A DNA stretch of 10,630 nucleotides, taken from CAYJXJ01 sp964374095 (lineage in GTDB: Bacteria > Elusimicrobiota > Elusimicrobia > UBA1565 > UBA9628). The DNA is taken from NCBI GenBank assembly GCA_964374095.1, contig CAYJXJ010000163.1, positions 1 through 10,630 on the forward strand, given 5' to 3'. The translations under genes were made by a program, and so were the position numbers. Shown piece after piece: positions 1 to 6,937 of this stretch; the stretch's first letter is position 1, and each line of letters starts with the position of its first letter. The notes under the pieces were generated by a model, which was not told the DNA's origin, did no database searches, and saw only the letters and a list, made by a program, of their open reading frames with translations.

Positions 1-2
1 AG

Positions 3-194
3 GCGGGAAGGCTCGTCAAGCAGGTCTTCGATCTTGAAAACCTGCGCGTGCTTTCCTGGGACGGGTTGGTCAAACTGACGTGGCTCACGATGTGGGCGTA
101 TGGACTGGTGTGCCAGGCCCTCAAGTTTTCCCAAGATCGCGACAACCCCGTTTTTCGCGGCCTCTCCGCGCTGCGAAAGACCCCGCGGCAATAG
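3..194 (+). CDS. Transposase-like protein, C-terminal fragment (5' end outside window)
   Basis: An open frame enters from the left edge and stops at TAG 192-194, giving 63 residues. Its core, VFDLENLRVLSWDGLVKL, followed by a hydrophobic helix (TWLTMWAYGLVCQAL), resembles the end of DDE transposases of the IS4/IS1634 type. In those, a 'FxLExxRVxSW' segment precedes a hydrophobic final helix. No catalytic residues are visible because the DDE core would lie upstream of the window. The fragment ends about 40 bases from a tRNA gene, a common neighbourhood for mobile DNA. No terminal inverted repeat could be recognised after the stop. Family assignment rests on pattern memory alone. It could also be an unrelated protein with a hydrophobic C-terminus. 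Confidence 0.45.
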   Translation, partial: AGRLVKQVFDLENLRVLSWDGLVKLTWLTMWAYGLVCQALKFSQDRDNPVFRGLSALRKTPRQ

Positions 195-215
195 CACCCC
201 CCCGAGCCGGATGGC

Positions 216-240
216 GGAATGGGCCCAAGGGAATGGGCCC
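216..240. repeat. 11-bp direct repeat copying the tRNA 3' end
   Basis: The word GGAATGGGCCC occurs at 216-226 and again at 230-240, three bases apart. The second copy covers the last bases of the tRNA-Arg acceptor strand (minus strand), its discriminator position and four flanking bases. The first copy lies just beyond the tRNA 3' end, towards the transposase-like fragment. Duplicated tRNA 3' ends are typical scars of integration or local slippage. At 11 bases the repeat is too short to call an attachment site. Confidence 0.5.
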
Positions 241-305
241 GCCAGGAATCGAACCTGGATCCCGTGGTTCGAAGCCACGTACTCTATCCGTTGAGCTACG
301 GGCCC
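234..305 (-). tRNA. tRNA-Arg (anticodon TCG)
   Basis: Read on the minus strand, the sequence folds into a full cloverleaf. The acceptor arm is GGGCCCG/CGGGCCC (7 pairs), with T8 and A9. The D stem is GCTC/GAGT, with GG and A20 in its loop. The anticodon stem is CGTGG/CCACG around loop CTTCGAA, and a four-base variable region follows. The T arm is CCAGG/CCTGG around TTCGATT. The anticodon TCG reads CGA (Arg). A20, C35 and discriminator A73 (complement of T234) fit arginine identity. One D-stem pair is G-U. CCA is not encoded (TTC follows), so it must be added after transcription. The gene points away from the downstream protein genes. Confidence 0.95.
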
Positions 306-310
306 AAGCC

Positions 311-337
311 GTCCCGGAAGGCAAAGCCTTCCGGGAC
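311..337 (-). other. Perfect 12-bp hairpin in the tRNA leader
   Basis: Bases 311-322 and 326-337 are perfect inverted repeats around a three-base AAA (plus strand) loop. The hairpin sits six bases upstream of the mature 5' end of tRNA-Arg. If the candidate promoter at 345-353 is used, the hairpin would form almost the whole primary-transcript leader. Neither side has a good T-run, so it does not look like a classic intrinsic terminator. It could be a processing signal, a transcript-stabilising structure or a copy of a dispersed palindromic repeat. Confidence 0.55.
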
Positions 338-344
338 TTCCGTT

Positions 345-353
345 ATCTTACCA
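345..353 (-). promoter_or_regulatory. Candidate extended -10 promoter for tRNA-Arg
   Basis: On the minus strand this reads TGGTAAGAT, a TG-n extension followed by a hexamer matching TATAAT at four of six positions. It would start transcription near base 338, about 33 bases before the tRNA and right at the hairpin. No convincing -35 hexamer is seen at the usual distance. Support comes mainly from the similar TGCTAnnnT words upstream of the two protein-gene blocks. Confidence 0.3.
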
Positions 354-426
354 AAGCCTCGGGTCACGGTTCTCAGATATCCGTCCCTCTCCGTTGCCGC
401 TTCTTAATAATTCCGTAAACCCCCGC

Positions 427-435
427 TGCTATTTT
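427..435 (+). promoter_or_regulatory. Candidate extended -10 promoter for the HEAT/protease block
   Basis: TGCTATTTT, a TG-n extension plus a hexamer with four of six matches to TATAAT, lies in the most AT-rich stretch between the tRNA and the first protein gene. A start near 442 would give a 5' UTR of about 42 bases that is mostly the hairpin at 447-475. No clear -35 element is visible. Another AT-rich word (TTAATAATT) lies about 25 bases upstream and could contribute instead. Confidence 0.3.
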
Positions 436-446
436 TAGGGGTGGAA

Positions 447-475
447 CCTGCGCTTCCATTTCCTGGAGGCGCAGG
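447..475 (+). promoter_or_regulatory. 5' UTR hairpin burying the Shine-Dalgarno sequence
   Basis: Bases 447-458 pair with 464-475 over 12 positions (one G-U) around the loop TTTCC. The only good ribosome-binding word upstream of the ATG at 484, GGAGG at 465-469, lies in the 3' arm, so a folded leader would hide it. The 14-base gap from GGAGG to the ATG is also long. This could act as a translational switch, but it may be only local pairing in GC-rich DNA. Confidence 0.4.
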
Positions 476-483
476 CCGACATC

Positions 484-1632
484 ATGCCTCCGGCCTTGCT
501 GGCGCCAACCTGGTCCGTCCCTGTCGTCGCGTTGATGTTGGCGGTGCCGGCGCGCCCCGGGCGGAGCGAGGATAAGACTGCCCCCGCGCCGACGACCCCC
601 GCGGCCCCCGACCCGGCCCTCGGACGCCAAGCCCTCTCCATCCTCAAGACCGAAAGCACCGGCGCCGACCCGGAAGCCCGCCTGGAAGCGGCGCGGGCTT
701 GGGGGGAACTCGGCAACCCCGCCGCCGCGGGGGTCCTGCGCCGGATGCTGCGCGACGGCAACCTCTACGTGAGACTGGAGGCGGCCTACAGCATCGCCCT
801 GCTCGGCGATCCGGCGGGATTGAAGGCGATCACGTCGACGGTGAACACCTCCACGGCGCCCGTCAAAACCGCCGGCCCCGCCGACGAGATCAAATCGGTC
901 GCCGAGGACAAGGTCCGGGCCGCCGCCGTCGCCAAGCTCGGCCGCCTCCCGGACGTGCGCGCCGTCGAGATCCTGGAAAAGGCGATCGAAGACCGTTCCG
1001 CCGCGGTGCGCGACGCGGCCGCCGTCGCTCTCTGCCGGCAGGGCTTTCCGGAGTTCGCCGAGGGCTTCCTGCTCGCCCTGCGCAGTCCCGACGATGGGAT
1101 CCGCGCCGAGGCCGCGAGGTCGCTGGCCGAAAGCGGGCTGGCGGTCGGGCTCGATGAGCTTCGGGAGGCCGCCGCCGACGCCGCCCCCGGGGTCCGCGCC
1201 CAGGCCCTGCGGGCGTTGGGCAATTTCTCCGACCCCTTCGTCCTGGAAGTCCTGGCCCGCGGCAGGCGCGATGTCAACCGCACCATCCGGGTCATCGCCG
1301 TCGATTCCATCGGCAGGATCGCCGGGACGAGGGCCAGCCAGCTGCTGCGCGAGGCCGCCGCGGACAAGGAGCATCCGAGCCTGGCCCTTAAAGCCGCCGC
1401 TCACCTGGGCCGCCGGGGGGAAGAGGTCGACCTGGCATTGGCCGAGGGCGCCCTGAAAACCGGGGATCGCGATTTGGAGTTGGAGGCGGTGGAAATCCTC
1501 AAATCCGCCAAAGCCGATCGAGTCGCGGAACTCCTCAAAGCCGCCATGCACCCCGCGCGCGATCCCCGGGTTCGCGTCCGCGCGGCCGCCGCCCTGGTCA
1601 GGCGCATGGCGGCGCCGGGGGCGCGTCCATGA
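484..1632 (+). CDS. Exported HEAT-repeat protein
   Basis: This 382-residue protein begins with a hydrophobic segment (VPVVALMLAVPA, residues 12-23) before a charged linker, fitting a signal peptide and periplasmic or surface location. From about residue 40 to the end it is a run of roughly eight or nine HEAT/PBS-lyase-type helical repeats. These recur as 'AR/DxxxAVRxxAAxALxxxG', for example VRAAAVAKLGRLPDV, VRDAAAVALCRQGF and VRAQALRALGNFSD. Such solenoids usually bind proteins; no enzymatic motif is visible. An in-frame stop at 436-438 and the lack of other start codons make ATG 484 the start, although its SD word lies in a hairpin. It is the first gene of the block. The protease follows 43 bases later, bridged by a short ORF. 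The true partner is unknown. Confidence 0.85.
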   Translation: MPPALLAPTWSVPVVALMLAVPARPGRSEDKTAPAPTTPAAPDPALGRQALSILKTESTGADPEARLEAARAWGELGNPAAAGVLRRMLRDGNLYVRLEAAYSIALLGDPAGLKAITSTVNTSTAPVKTAGPADEIKSVAEDKVRAAAVAKLGRLPDVRAVEILEKAIEDRSAAVRDAAAVALCRQGFPEFAEGFLLALRSPDDGIRAEAARSLAESGLAVGLDELREAAADAAPGVRAQALRALGNFSDPFVLEVLARGRRDVNRTIRVIAVDSIGRIAGTRASQLLREAAADKEHPSLALKAAAHLGRRGEEVDLALAEGALKTGDRDLELEAVEILKSAKADRVAELLKAAMHPARDPRVRVRAAAALVRRMAAPGARP

Positions 1633-1679
1633 CCGAAGGGAATGGTTTGACTCCTCATCATACGGGAGGAAAACCATGA
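1629..1679 (+). other. 16-codon bridging ORF between HEAT gene and protease
   Basis: ATG 1629 overlaps the HEAT-gene stop as ATGA. Reading on gives MTEGNGLTPHHTGGKP and stops at TGA 1677-1679, which overlaps the protease ATG as ATGA. The protease SD (GGAGGA, 1665-1670, five bases before its ATG) lies inside this ORF. Its own SD is weak (a G-run near 1616-1622). It could keep ribosomes moving between the two genes, or be a chance open frame. There is no evidence that the peptide itself has a role. Confidence 0.25.
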
Positions 1680-4600
1680 CCGCCCGAAGATGGGGGCTGG
1701 CCGCGGCGGTGTTCGCCGCCGCCGCCCTCCTCGCCATGTGCCTGACGCGCGAGAGCTCCGCGATCCGCGCGCAAGGAGTCTCCGGGGAAGACCGCAAGCG
1801 ATTCGGCCTCAACCATTTCGGTCCGCGTCCGCGCCGCGGCCCTGCCGCCCGGGCGACGAGGGCCTTCGCCGCCTTCAACGCCGCGCAGGGAGGGCGCTGG
1901 AAAATTCGTTTCAGCCCTCGCACGGGAGCCCCCGAGGCTCTGAGCGAAGGCGCCGCCGCGGCCTCCGGCGCCGCGCCGCCCGAGGCGGCCGCGTCGTTTC
2001 TTCGCGAGACCGCGGAGATGACCCAAGTCGAACCCTCCGATCTTCGAGAGGAGCGCCGCTCGCGCGGATCGGGCATGAGCCACATCCTGTACCGCCAGAC
2101 CTACCAGGGGCTGCCGGTGGAATTCGCGAAAGTGAAGGTCCACCTCCAGGACGACGGCCGGGTCATCGGCTTCAATTCATCCTATGAACCGGGCCTCGCC
2201 CTCGGCGTCGCCCCGTCGCTGACGAGCCCCCAGGCTTTCGAGTCGGTACGCCGGGAGGTGGGCCTCTCGGTTTCGGCGCCCGGGGAACTCGTCATTCTGC
2301 CCGACGAGCTCTCGGGACGCGCGCGCCTGGCGTGGAAGTTCACCCTGCGGAGGAAATGGAACCTCTGGCGCTACTTCGTCGACGCCCACACGGGCCAGGT
2401 CCTCCTCCGCTACGACGATTTCCGCCACCAGGTCCCCTGCCTGACCTCCGGGACGGTCATGGCCCTCGTGCCGACGATCCATCCGCACGTGACCGCCCCC
2501 TCGCTCCAGCCCCTGCGCCATCAGCGCGTCTACGTCAAGGACGGGTCCAACGCCGCGGTGACCGACGCCAACGGGACCTTCTGCAGCGACGCCAAGGGCA
2601 AGATCGCGACCTCCCTCCAGGGCCCCTATGTGCACGTGTCCAACTTCCGCGGACCCAGCGCCCACTATGACAACGGCGGCGGGGTCTGGAGCACGGTCGC
2701 CACCCCGGTGAGCTCGCCGCACCCCTACCCCAATGACGCCCGCCTGACCCAGACCGTCTCGCTCGACGTCGTCGCCCCCTTGGCGGTCAAGGTCTTGCCC
2801 GTATTCACGACGCTCAATGTCGGGACCTGGACCCTCTTTGAGGGGGTGGGGCAGCCCGACGACAACGACCAGGTCCAGATCCTCGACTCCACCGGAAACG
2901 TCGTCGGGACCTATATCGGCAACTTGGGGGCCTTTCGTCCCGCCGCCGTGCATGGAAGGCGCTACTCCATCCGCCTGATCTCAAACAAAGCCGGCGTCAC
3001 CCACGGCTATGATGTCTCGGTCTCGAGCTATCTCACGCTGACCGATCCCGGCGAGTGGAACGTCAACGGCTCCAGCGTCACGTGGATCGCGTCGTCCCAC
3101 ACCCAGGTCGGCCTGGGCGGCGAGATGACCCTGTTCTACCACCTCAACAAGATGCACGACTATCTGATGTCGGATGTCAATAAATCGAGCCATGCCTACA
3201 TCGACCGGCCGGTCGCCGCCATGGCCTACGTGGGCCCCGACCACCTGGGCGCCTACTATGATCCCGAGTTCGACAATCTCGCCTTCGGCGACATCGAAAG
3301 CCTCAGCCCCAAGATCGGGGCCACCGATGACGGGACGGTCTCGCGCCACGAGTACATGCACTTCGTCGCCGAGAAGATCTTCCCGATCCAGAACTTCGGA
3401 CAGGCCGGAGCCGTCTCCGAGGCCATGGCGGACTACTTCGCGGCCAGCTCGCTCAATTACACGGCCATCGGGAAGTTCTTCAACGCGACCTTGGGCGTCA
3501 ATTCCCCGCTCCGGGAGCTCGATTGCCCCGCATTTCCCAATCCCGCCTGCAAGAAGCTCACCGCCACCAACTGGGCCGGCCAGATCCACGATGATTCGAT
3601 TTACCTGAGCCAATCCCTGTGGGACATACGAAAGAAAGTCGCCTCCAACTTGCTCCCCGCCGCTCCCGCCCAGGCCCAGAGCTGCGCCGACGGGCTGGTG
3701 TTCCAAACCCTCCTCTTTTTCCCCGAGAGCTTCTCCGAGGTCTACGACGCGATCCGGCGGGTGGACCAGGTCGGAAGCGTGGCCGCGTGCCCCGGCGCCA
3801 ACTCGGTGGCCTCGATCATCTCCACCGCTTTCTCGGATCACGGGCTCCCCATCCCCAAAGGCGATTCCTTCGAGTACAACGACGGCTTCCTGACCGCGGT
3901 CGATATCACGACGGTCAACCCCGTCACCGCCACCATCTACCCCCAGGCCGACGTGGATTTCTACACTTTCACGGCCGGGGGGGGAAACATCGCCGTTCGT
4001 CTGGAACTCCCCGAGAGCGGTCCTTTCTACAAGGCCTACGCCTTCTACCTCTATGACCGCCAGCATACCCTGCTGGCCCAGGGCATTCCGGTCCTCGACG
4101 GCCTCAACACCATCGATGGGGTCGTCTGCGAAGCCTTTGACTGCAACACGACCCAACGCTTCGTCGATGTGGTCTTCACCACCGCCAATGCCCAGCAGTA
4201 CTTTCTCCAGGTCATCGGTCCCCCGGCCAACGGATTCTCCAACTCCGGAGTCAACTCGACCCTACCCTACACCCTGACCGTGAACTACCCCCGCCGCGGG
4301 GCCGTGGACACGACCGTCGTCTCCGCCGCGCTCGACCGCGACTTATTCTCCTTCAAGGTCCACGTGACGAGCTTCCCGCGGGTGCAGCCCTACCACTTCG
4401 CCTACGCCCAGCTCCGGGATCACGCCGAAACGGTAATCCCCAATACCCGCGCCGTCCCCGGCTCGGCGGCCTCCACCTTCCTGAGCTGGATCTCCTCGCA
4501 CAGCGCCCTGAGCCGGATCACCGGCACGGCAAGGCTGATCGAGGGCTTTGGGAAGCGCTTTCCCGCGGTGGGCACGGTTCACCTTGAGGTTTTCGGCTAC

Positions 4601-4945
4601 TCGGTGTGGGGCAGCACCATCAGTCTCGGGCTCTCCCAGCCCATCAACCTGGCGACCAACGACTCCAAACTGACCGTGTTCAACGGCGTCTTCAATCCCC
4701 TGAAAGGCCAGAAGACGACGATCAAGTACGAACTCCCGCGGGCCGGCCGGGTCGTCTTAAAGCTCTACTCGATGAGCGGCTCCCTGATCGCCACCCTCTA
4801 TGAGGGAGAGGCGCCCGCCGGGAAGGGGACCTTGGATTGGGCGGGCTCCAATGTGGCGGGCAAGACCGTGGCCAGCGGGGTCTACGTCCTCCACATGGAG
4901 AGTTTGGGATTGTCCAAGACTCAGAAGATCGTGGTGGTTAAGTGA
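1676..4945 (+). CDS. Secreted M4/M36-type zinc metalloprotease with FlgD/T9SS-like C-terminal domain
   Basis: The protein has 1089 residues. An N-terminal signal sequence (GLAAAVFAAAALLAMC, about residues 7-22) leads into a thermolysin/fungalysin-type propeptide (about 105-245; FTP then PepSY-like). Next come an inserted region with a carboxypeptidase-regulatory-like stretch (VYVKDGSNAAVTDANG) and a beta-rich domain, to about 470. The catalytic domain follows, with fungalysin-like FYHLNKMHDYL, zinc motif H558-E559-Y-M-H562, third ligand E582 with D586 (SEAMADYF), and H638 (QIHDDSIY) as the likely transition-state His. All key residues are present, so activity is expected. A pre-peptidase (PPC-like) domain (about 735-880) and another beta region precede a FlgD/T9SS-like end (about 995-1089; VFNPLKGQKTTIKYELP to KIVVVK). 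A strong SD (GGAGGA, five-base gap) fixes the start. The stop overlaps the PorV/PorQ start. Confidence 0.9.
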   Translation: MTARRWGLAAAVFAAAALLAMCLTRESSAIRAQGVSGEDRKRFGLNHFGPRPRRGPAARATRAFAAFNAAQGGRWKIRFSPRTGAPEALSEGAAAASGAAPPEAAASFLRETAEMTQVEPSDLREERRSRGSGMSHILYRQTYQGLPVEFAKVKVHLQDDGRVIGFNSSYEPGLALGVAPSLTSPQAFESVRREVGLSVSAPGELVILPDELSGRARLAWKFTLRRKWNLWRYFVDAHTGQVLLRYDDFRHQVPCLTSGTVMALVPTIHPHVTAPSLQPLRHQRVYVKDGSNAAVTDANGTFCSDAKGKIATSLQGPYVHVSNFRGPSAHYDNGGGVWSTVATPVSSPHPYPNDARLTQTVSLDVVAPLAVKVLPVFTTLNVGTWTLFEGVGQPDDNDQVQILDSTGNVVGTYIGNLGAFRPAAVHGRRYSIRLISNKAGVTHGYDVSVSSYLTLTDPGEWNVNGSSVTWIASSHTQVGLGGEMTLFYHLNKMHDYLMSDVNKSSHAYIDRPVAAMAYVGPDHLGAYYDPEFDNLAFGDIESLSPKIGATDDGTVSRHEYMHFVAEKIFPIQNFGQAGAVSEAMADYFAASSLNYTAIGKFFNATLGVNSPLRELDCPAFPNPACKKLTATNWAGQIHDDSIYLSQSLWDIRKKVASNLLPAAPAQAQSCADGLVFQTLLFFPESFSEVYDAIRRVDQVGSVAACPGANSVASIISTAFSDHGLPIPKGDSFEYNDGFLTAVDITTVNPVTATIYPQADVDFYTFTAGGGNIAVRLELPESGPFYKAYAFYLYDRQHTLLAQGIPVLDGLNTIDGVVCEAFDCNTTQRFVDVVFTTANAQQYFLQVIGPPANGFSNSGVNSTLPYTLTVNYPRRGAVDTTVVSAALDRDLFSFKVHVTSFPRVQPYHFAYAQLRDHAETVIPNTRAVPGSAASTFLSWISSHSALSRITGTARLIEGFGKRFPAVGTVHLEVFGYSVWGSTISLGLSQPINLATNDSKLTVFNGVFNPLKGQKTTIKYELPRAGRVVLKLYSMSGSLIATLYEGEAPAGKGTLDWAGSNVAGKTVASGVYVLHMESLGLSKTQKIVVVK

Positions 4946-6147
4946 AAAAGAAGGGGACGGATATCTGGGGACTGCGGCTTCGCGTGCTCATTCTGGCAGC
5001 GGCGGCGGCGGCGCCGCCGCCGCTGCGGAGTCAACAGAAGGAAAGTCCGGCCGTGACCGCGCCCGCCTCGCTCTTGATCCCGATGGGATCGCGCGCGCTC
5101 GGCATGGGCGGGGCCTTCACCGCGGTGGCCTCCGACCCATCGGCCCTGCACTACAATCCCGCGGGGCTCGCCCGCCTCAACGCCCACGAGGTGAGCGCCG
5201 CCTTCCTTTCGGGGCAAGCCGACAACAGCCTCCAGTACGTCGCCTACGGCGGCCCCCTGCCATGGCCGGGCATCTCGGGAAGCGGCTTCTCCAGCGCGGG
5301 GGGCAGCTTCCTCAACTCCCGGAGCGGGACCATCGAGATCGCCGAGACGGCGGCCGACGGGACCCTCAAGAGAACCGACCGCATCAGCGCCGGGTATGAC
5401 ATCATCGCCACCCTCGGCTACGCCGAGCGGGTGGGCAACACCCCTTTCGACATGCCCGGGCGGGCGATCGACGTCAATCATTACGCCGGGATCGCGGGGA
5501 AGGCGATCCATTCGTCTCTTGTCGAGAAGTACACCGCCACCGCCGTCGCCGGAGACGCGGGCTACCTTGTGCACTCCCCGGAGCTCGGCGTGAGCCTCGG
5601 GTTGGCGGCCTCCAACCTGGGAACCCGCCTGCGCTACATCGACCAGAGCGACCCCCTGCCGGTCGTCATCCGCCTGGGAAGCGCCTACCAGATGGGGGCG
5701 CGCACCACGCACGACCTCACCCTGGCGGGCGACGGCGAATTCCTGTTCTACGAGCGGCGGTGGCACGCCAACGTGGGGCTGGAATATTTTTGGAATCGAA
5801 GCTACGGCTTCCGGTTGGGGTATCAATTCAAGCGCGCCTCCCTGGGAGTCACCGCGGGCGTGGGCCTCCGCTGGCGCCAGCGCCTCCTCTTCGACTACGG
5901 CTGGGGCCTGGGCAGCGGCCTCTCCGACATCCACCGGCTCACGGTGAGCTACCGGTTCGGCGGCGTGGTCCCATCGGCGCGGGCGCAGTCCTCCCGCCCG
6001 TTCATGGAGGTCTCTCCCGAAAAGCCCCGGATCGTCGCCGAGGAGGACCGGCCCGCCATCGAGGAGGCCGCGCCGCCGCCGCCGGCCCGCCCCCGGCCCC
6101 GCGCCCGCGAGGAGAGACCCTCCGGCGTCCCCGGCTGGATCTACTGA
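4942..6147 (+). CDS. PorV/PorQ-family outer-membrane beta-barrel protein
   Basis: This 401-residue protein starts with a basic N-terminus and an alanine-rich hydrophobic core (LRVLILAAAAAAPPP), a signal peptide. The opening of the mature part, LLIPMGSRALGMGGAFTAVASDPSALHYNPAGLARL (about residues 44-80), is the hallmark of the PorV/PorQ and FadL-like barrel group. Alternating strands run to SYRFGG, with F339 probably ending the barrel. About 62 further residues, rich in Pro, Arg and Glu, form a tail unusual for a barrel. PorV binds cargo C-terminal domains in type IX secretion; PorQ works in cell attachment of cargo. The GTG start overlaps the protease stop (GTGA) and has only a poor SD, so translation is probably coupled to the protease. 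Family membership is likely; the exact role is inferred. Confidence 0.85.
   Translation: MKKKGTDIWGLRLRVLILAAAAAAPPPLRSQQKESPAVTAPASLLIPMGSRALGMGGAFTAVASDPSALHYNPAGLARLNAHEVSAAFLSGQADNSLQYVAYGGPLPWPGISGSGFSSAGGSFLNSRSGTIEIAETAADGTLKRTDRISAGYDIIATLGYAERVGNTPFDMPGRAIDVNHYAGIAGKAIHSSLVEKYTATAVAGDAGYLVHSPELGVSLGLAASNLGTRLRYIDQSDPLPVVIRLGSAYQMGARTTHDLTLAGDGEFLFYERRWHANVGLEYFWNRSYGFRLGYQFKRASLGVTAGVGLRWRQRLLFDYGWGLGSGLSDIHRLTVSYRFGGVVPSARAQSSRPFMEVSPEKPRIVAEEDRPAIEEAAPPPPARPRPRAREERPSGVPGWIY
4996..5026. repeat. 31-base perfect palindrome inside the signal-peptide codons
   Basis: The segment reads as its own reverse complement outward from a central base, giving 14-15 possible pairs of almost pure GC (GCAGCGGCGG at the left arm). 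It encodes the poly-Ala core and the following prolines of the PorV/PorQ-like signal peptide. In mRNA it would form a very stable hairpin 55 bases after the start codon. It may slow ribosomes during export targeting, or may simply follow from GCG and CCG codon choice. Confidence 0.7.
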
Positions 6148-6149
6148 GG

Positions 6150-6935
6150 GTGTCGGGCTCTCGGGTACTTCGGTTATGGGGCGGCGGGCTGATCCTTTCA
6201 GCCGCAGCTTTAAGCCTCTGGCTGCGCTCCGCGCCGGTCCGGTGGGAAAACGCCGCGCCGGCGAACTGCATTCCCCGGGGTTGCTACTGCGAGGCCGACC
6301 GGGGCTCCCCCGTCCGCCAGCCCGCCAATACCTGGTCCTGCTGGGGCTTTGTGCTCGTCGGCTGCTGGATCATCGCATGCCCGCTTCGCCCCGGGACGCG
6401 CAATCCCTTCCTCTCCGAACCGGGATACGCCGCGGCTTACGGCGCCGTCGTTTGGCTGCTGGGCGTGACCAGCGCGTGGTTTCACGCCTCGCTGACGTTT
6501 CCGGGGGAATGGGCGGACGGGGTGTCCATGCACGCGCTGGCGAGCTTCATGATCGCGCACAACCTCAGGTCGGGAGGACTCATCGGCAGCGGGGGATTCT
6601 ACGCGGCCTTGGCCGTCCTCATCATCGGCAACGGACTTTTCCTCGCGCTCTCCAAGGTCCTGCGGCTTGAGCTGTTCGGGTTCCTATTGGCGGCCATCGT
6701 CGCAACGGATGTCTGGGCGCGTCGGCGCGGAGCGGCGGTGGGCGATAGTCCCCGCTGGCTGCTCGCGGCGGTCGGGACCTTCCTCGCGGCCTACGGCATT
6801 TGGCTGCTCGACTTTCACCGCCTGCTCTGCTCCCCGAGCAGCCTTCTGCAAGGGCATGCGGCCTGGCATGCCCTCTGCTCACTGGCCGCGGGAATGCTCT
6901 TCTGGCATTACCGGACGAGCGGTCTCAGGCCGTAG
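6150..6935 (+). CDS. Ceramidase-like CREST-superfamily membrane hydrolase
   Basis: This 261-residue protein has about eight hydrophobic segments: one near the N-terminus and a seven-helix core. It carries the CREST signature shared by alkaline ceramidases, PAQR receptors and Per1. S108-x3-H112 (SAWFH) is followed by D123 (GEWADGVSM), and H236-x3-H240 (HAAWH) lies in the last helix. In alkaline ceramidase these residues hold the catalytic zinc. CYCEADRG (E48) and QPANTWSCWGF match the N-terminal segment of that family. It is therefore probably a zinc-dependent amide hydrolase acting on a membrane lipid such as a ceramide; the substrate is unproven. GTG 6150 is chosen because it lies two bases after the PorV/PorQ stop and retains the first helix. 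There is no separate SD, so coupling is likely. The open frame runs farther upstream, but that part overlaps the barrel gene. Confidence 0.75.
   Translation: MSGSRVLRLWGGGLILSAAALSLWLRSAPVRWENAAPANCIPRGCYCEADRGSPVRQPANTWSCWGFVLVGCWIIACPLRPGTRNPFLSEPGYAAAYGAVVWLLGVTSAWFHASLTFPGEWADGVSMHALASFMIAHNLRSGGLIGSGGFYAALAVLIIGNGLFLALSKVLRLELFGFLLAAIVATDVWARRRGAAVGDSPRWLLAAVGTFLAAYGIWLLDFHRLLCSPSSLLQGHAAWHALCSLAAGMLFWHYRTSGLRP
6166..6177. repeat. AT-rich 12-bp direct repeat, copy 1
   Basis: TACTTCGGTTAT occurs here, near the start of the ceramidase-like gene (covering codons 6-10), and again at 6938-6949 just after its stop. The word is AT-rich in a strongly GC-rich region, so an exact second copy by chance is unlikely. 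A related word, GACTTCCGTTAT (10 of 12 matching), lies at 335-346 next to the tRNA leader hairpin. Confidence 0.5.
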
Positions 6936-6937
6936 CT

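Noticed and set aside
80..418. Plus-strand open frame crossing the tRNA region
   Set aside because: It runs through the antisense of the tRNA-Arg gene and the leader hairpin and resembles no protein. GC-rich DNA readily leaves such frames open.
1676..1750. Lipoprotein signal in the protease (LAMC)
   Set aside because: Met at the position before Cys does not fit a standard lipobox. A normal signal peptide with cleavage further on is more likely.
373..2085. Long antisense open frame (570 codons) over the HEAT gene and protease start
   Set aside because: Its product is low-complexity Arg/Gly/Ala sequence without domains. Such frames are common opposite GC-rich genes with strong third-position GC, and the plus-strand frames have clear repeats and motifs.
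3977..3984. Run of eight G bases as a possible frameshift in the protease
   Set aside because: The reading frame and the PPC-like domain continue smoothly across it (DFYTFTAGGGNIAVRLELP), so there is no sign of a shift.
2981..4156. Antisense open frame (391 codons) within the protease
   Set aside because: It covers the catalytic domain, whose zinc motif is on the plus strand. The antisense product is a Gly/Val/Asp-rich shadow.
5760..6149. Upstream extension of the ceramidase-like gene into the PorV/PorQ-like gene
   Set aside because: The extra 130 codons are out-of-frame barrel sequence, Arg/Pro-rich, with no helix pattern. GTG 6150, two bases after the barrel stop, already includes the first membrane helix.
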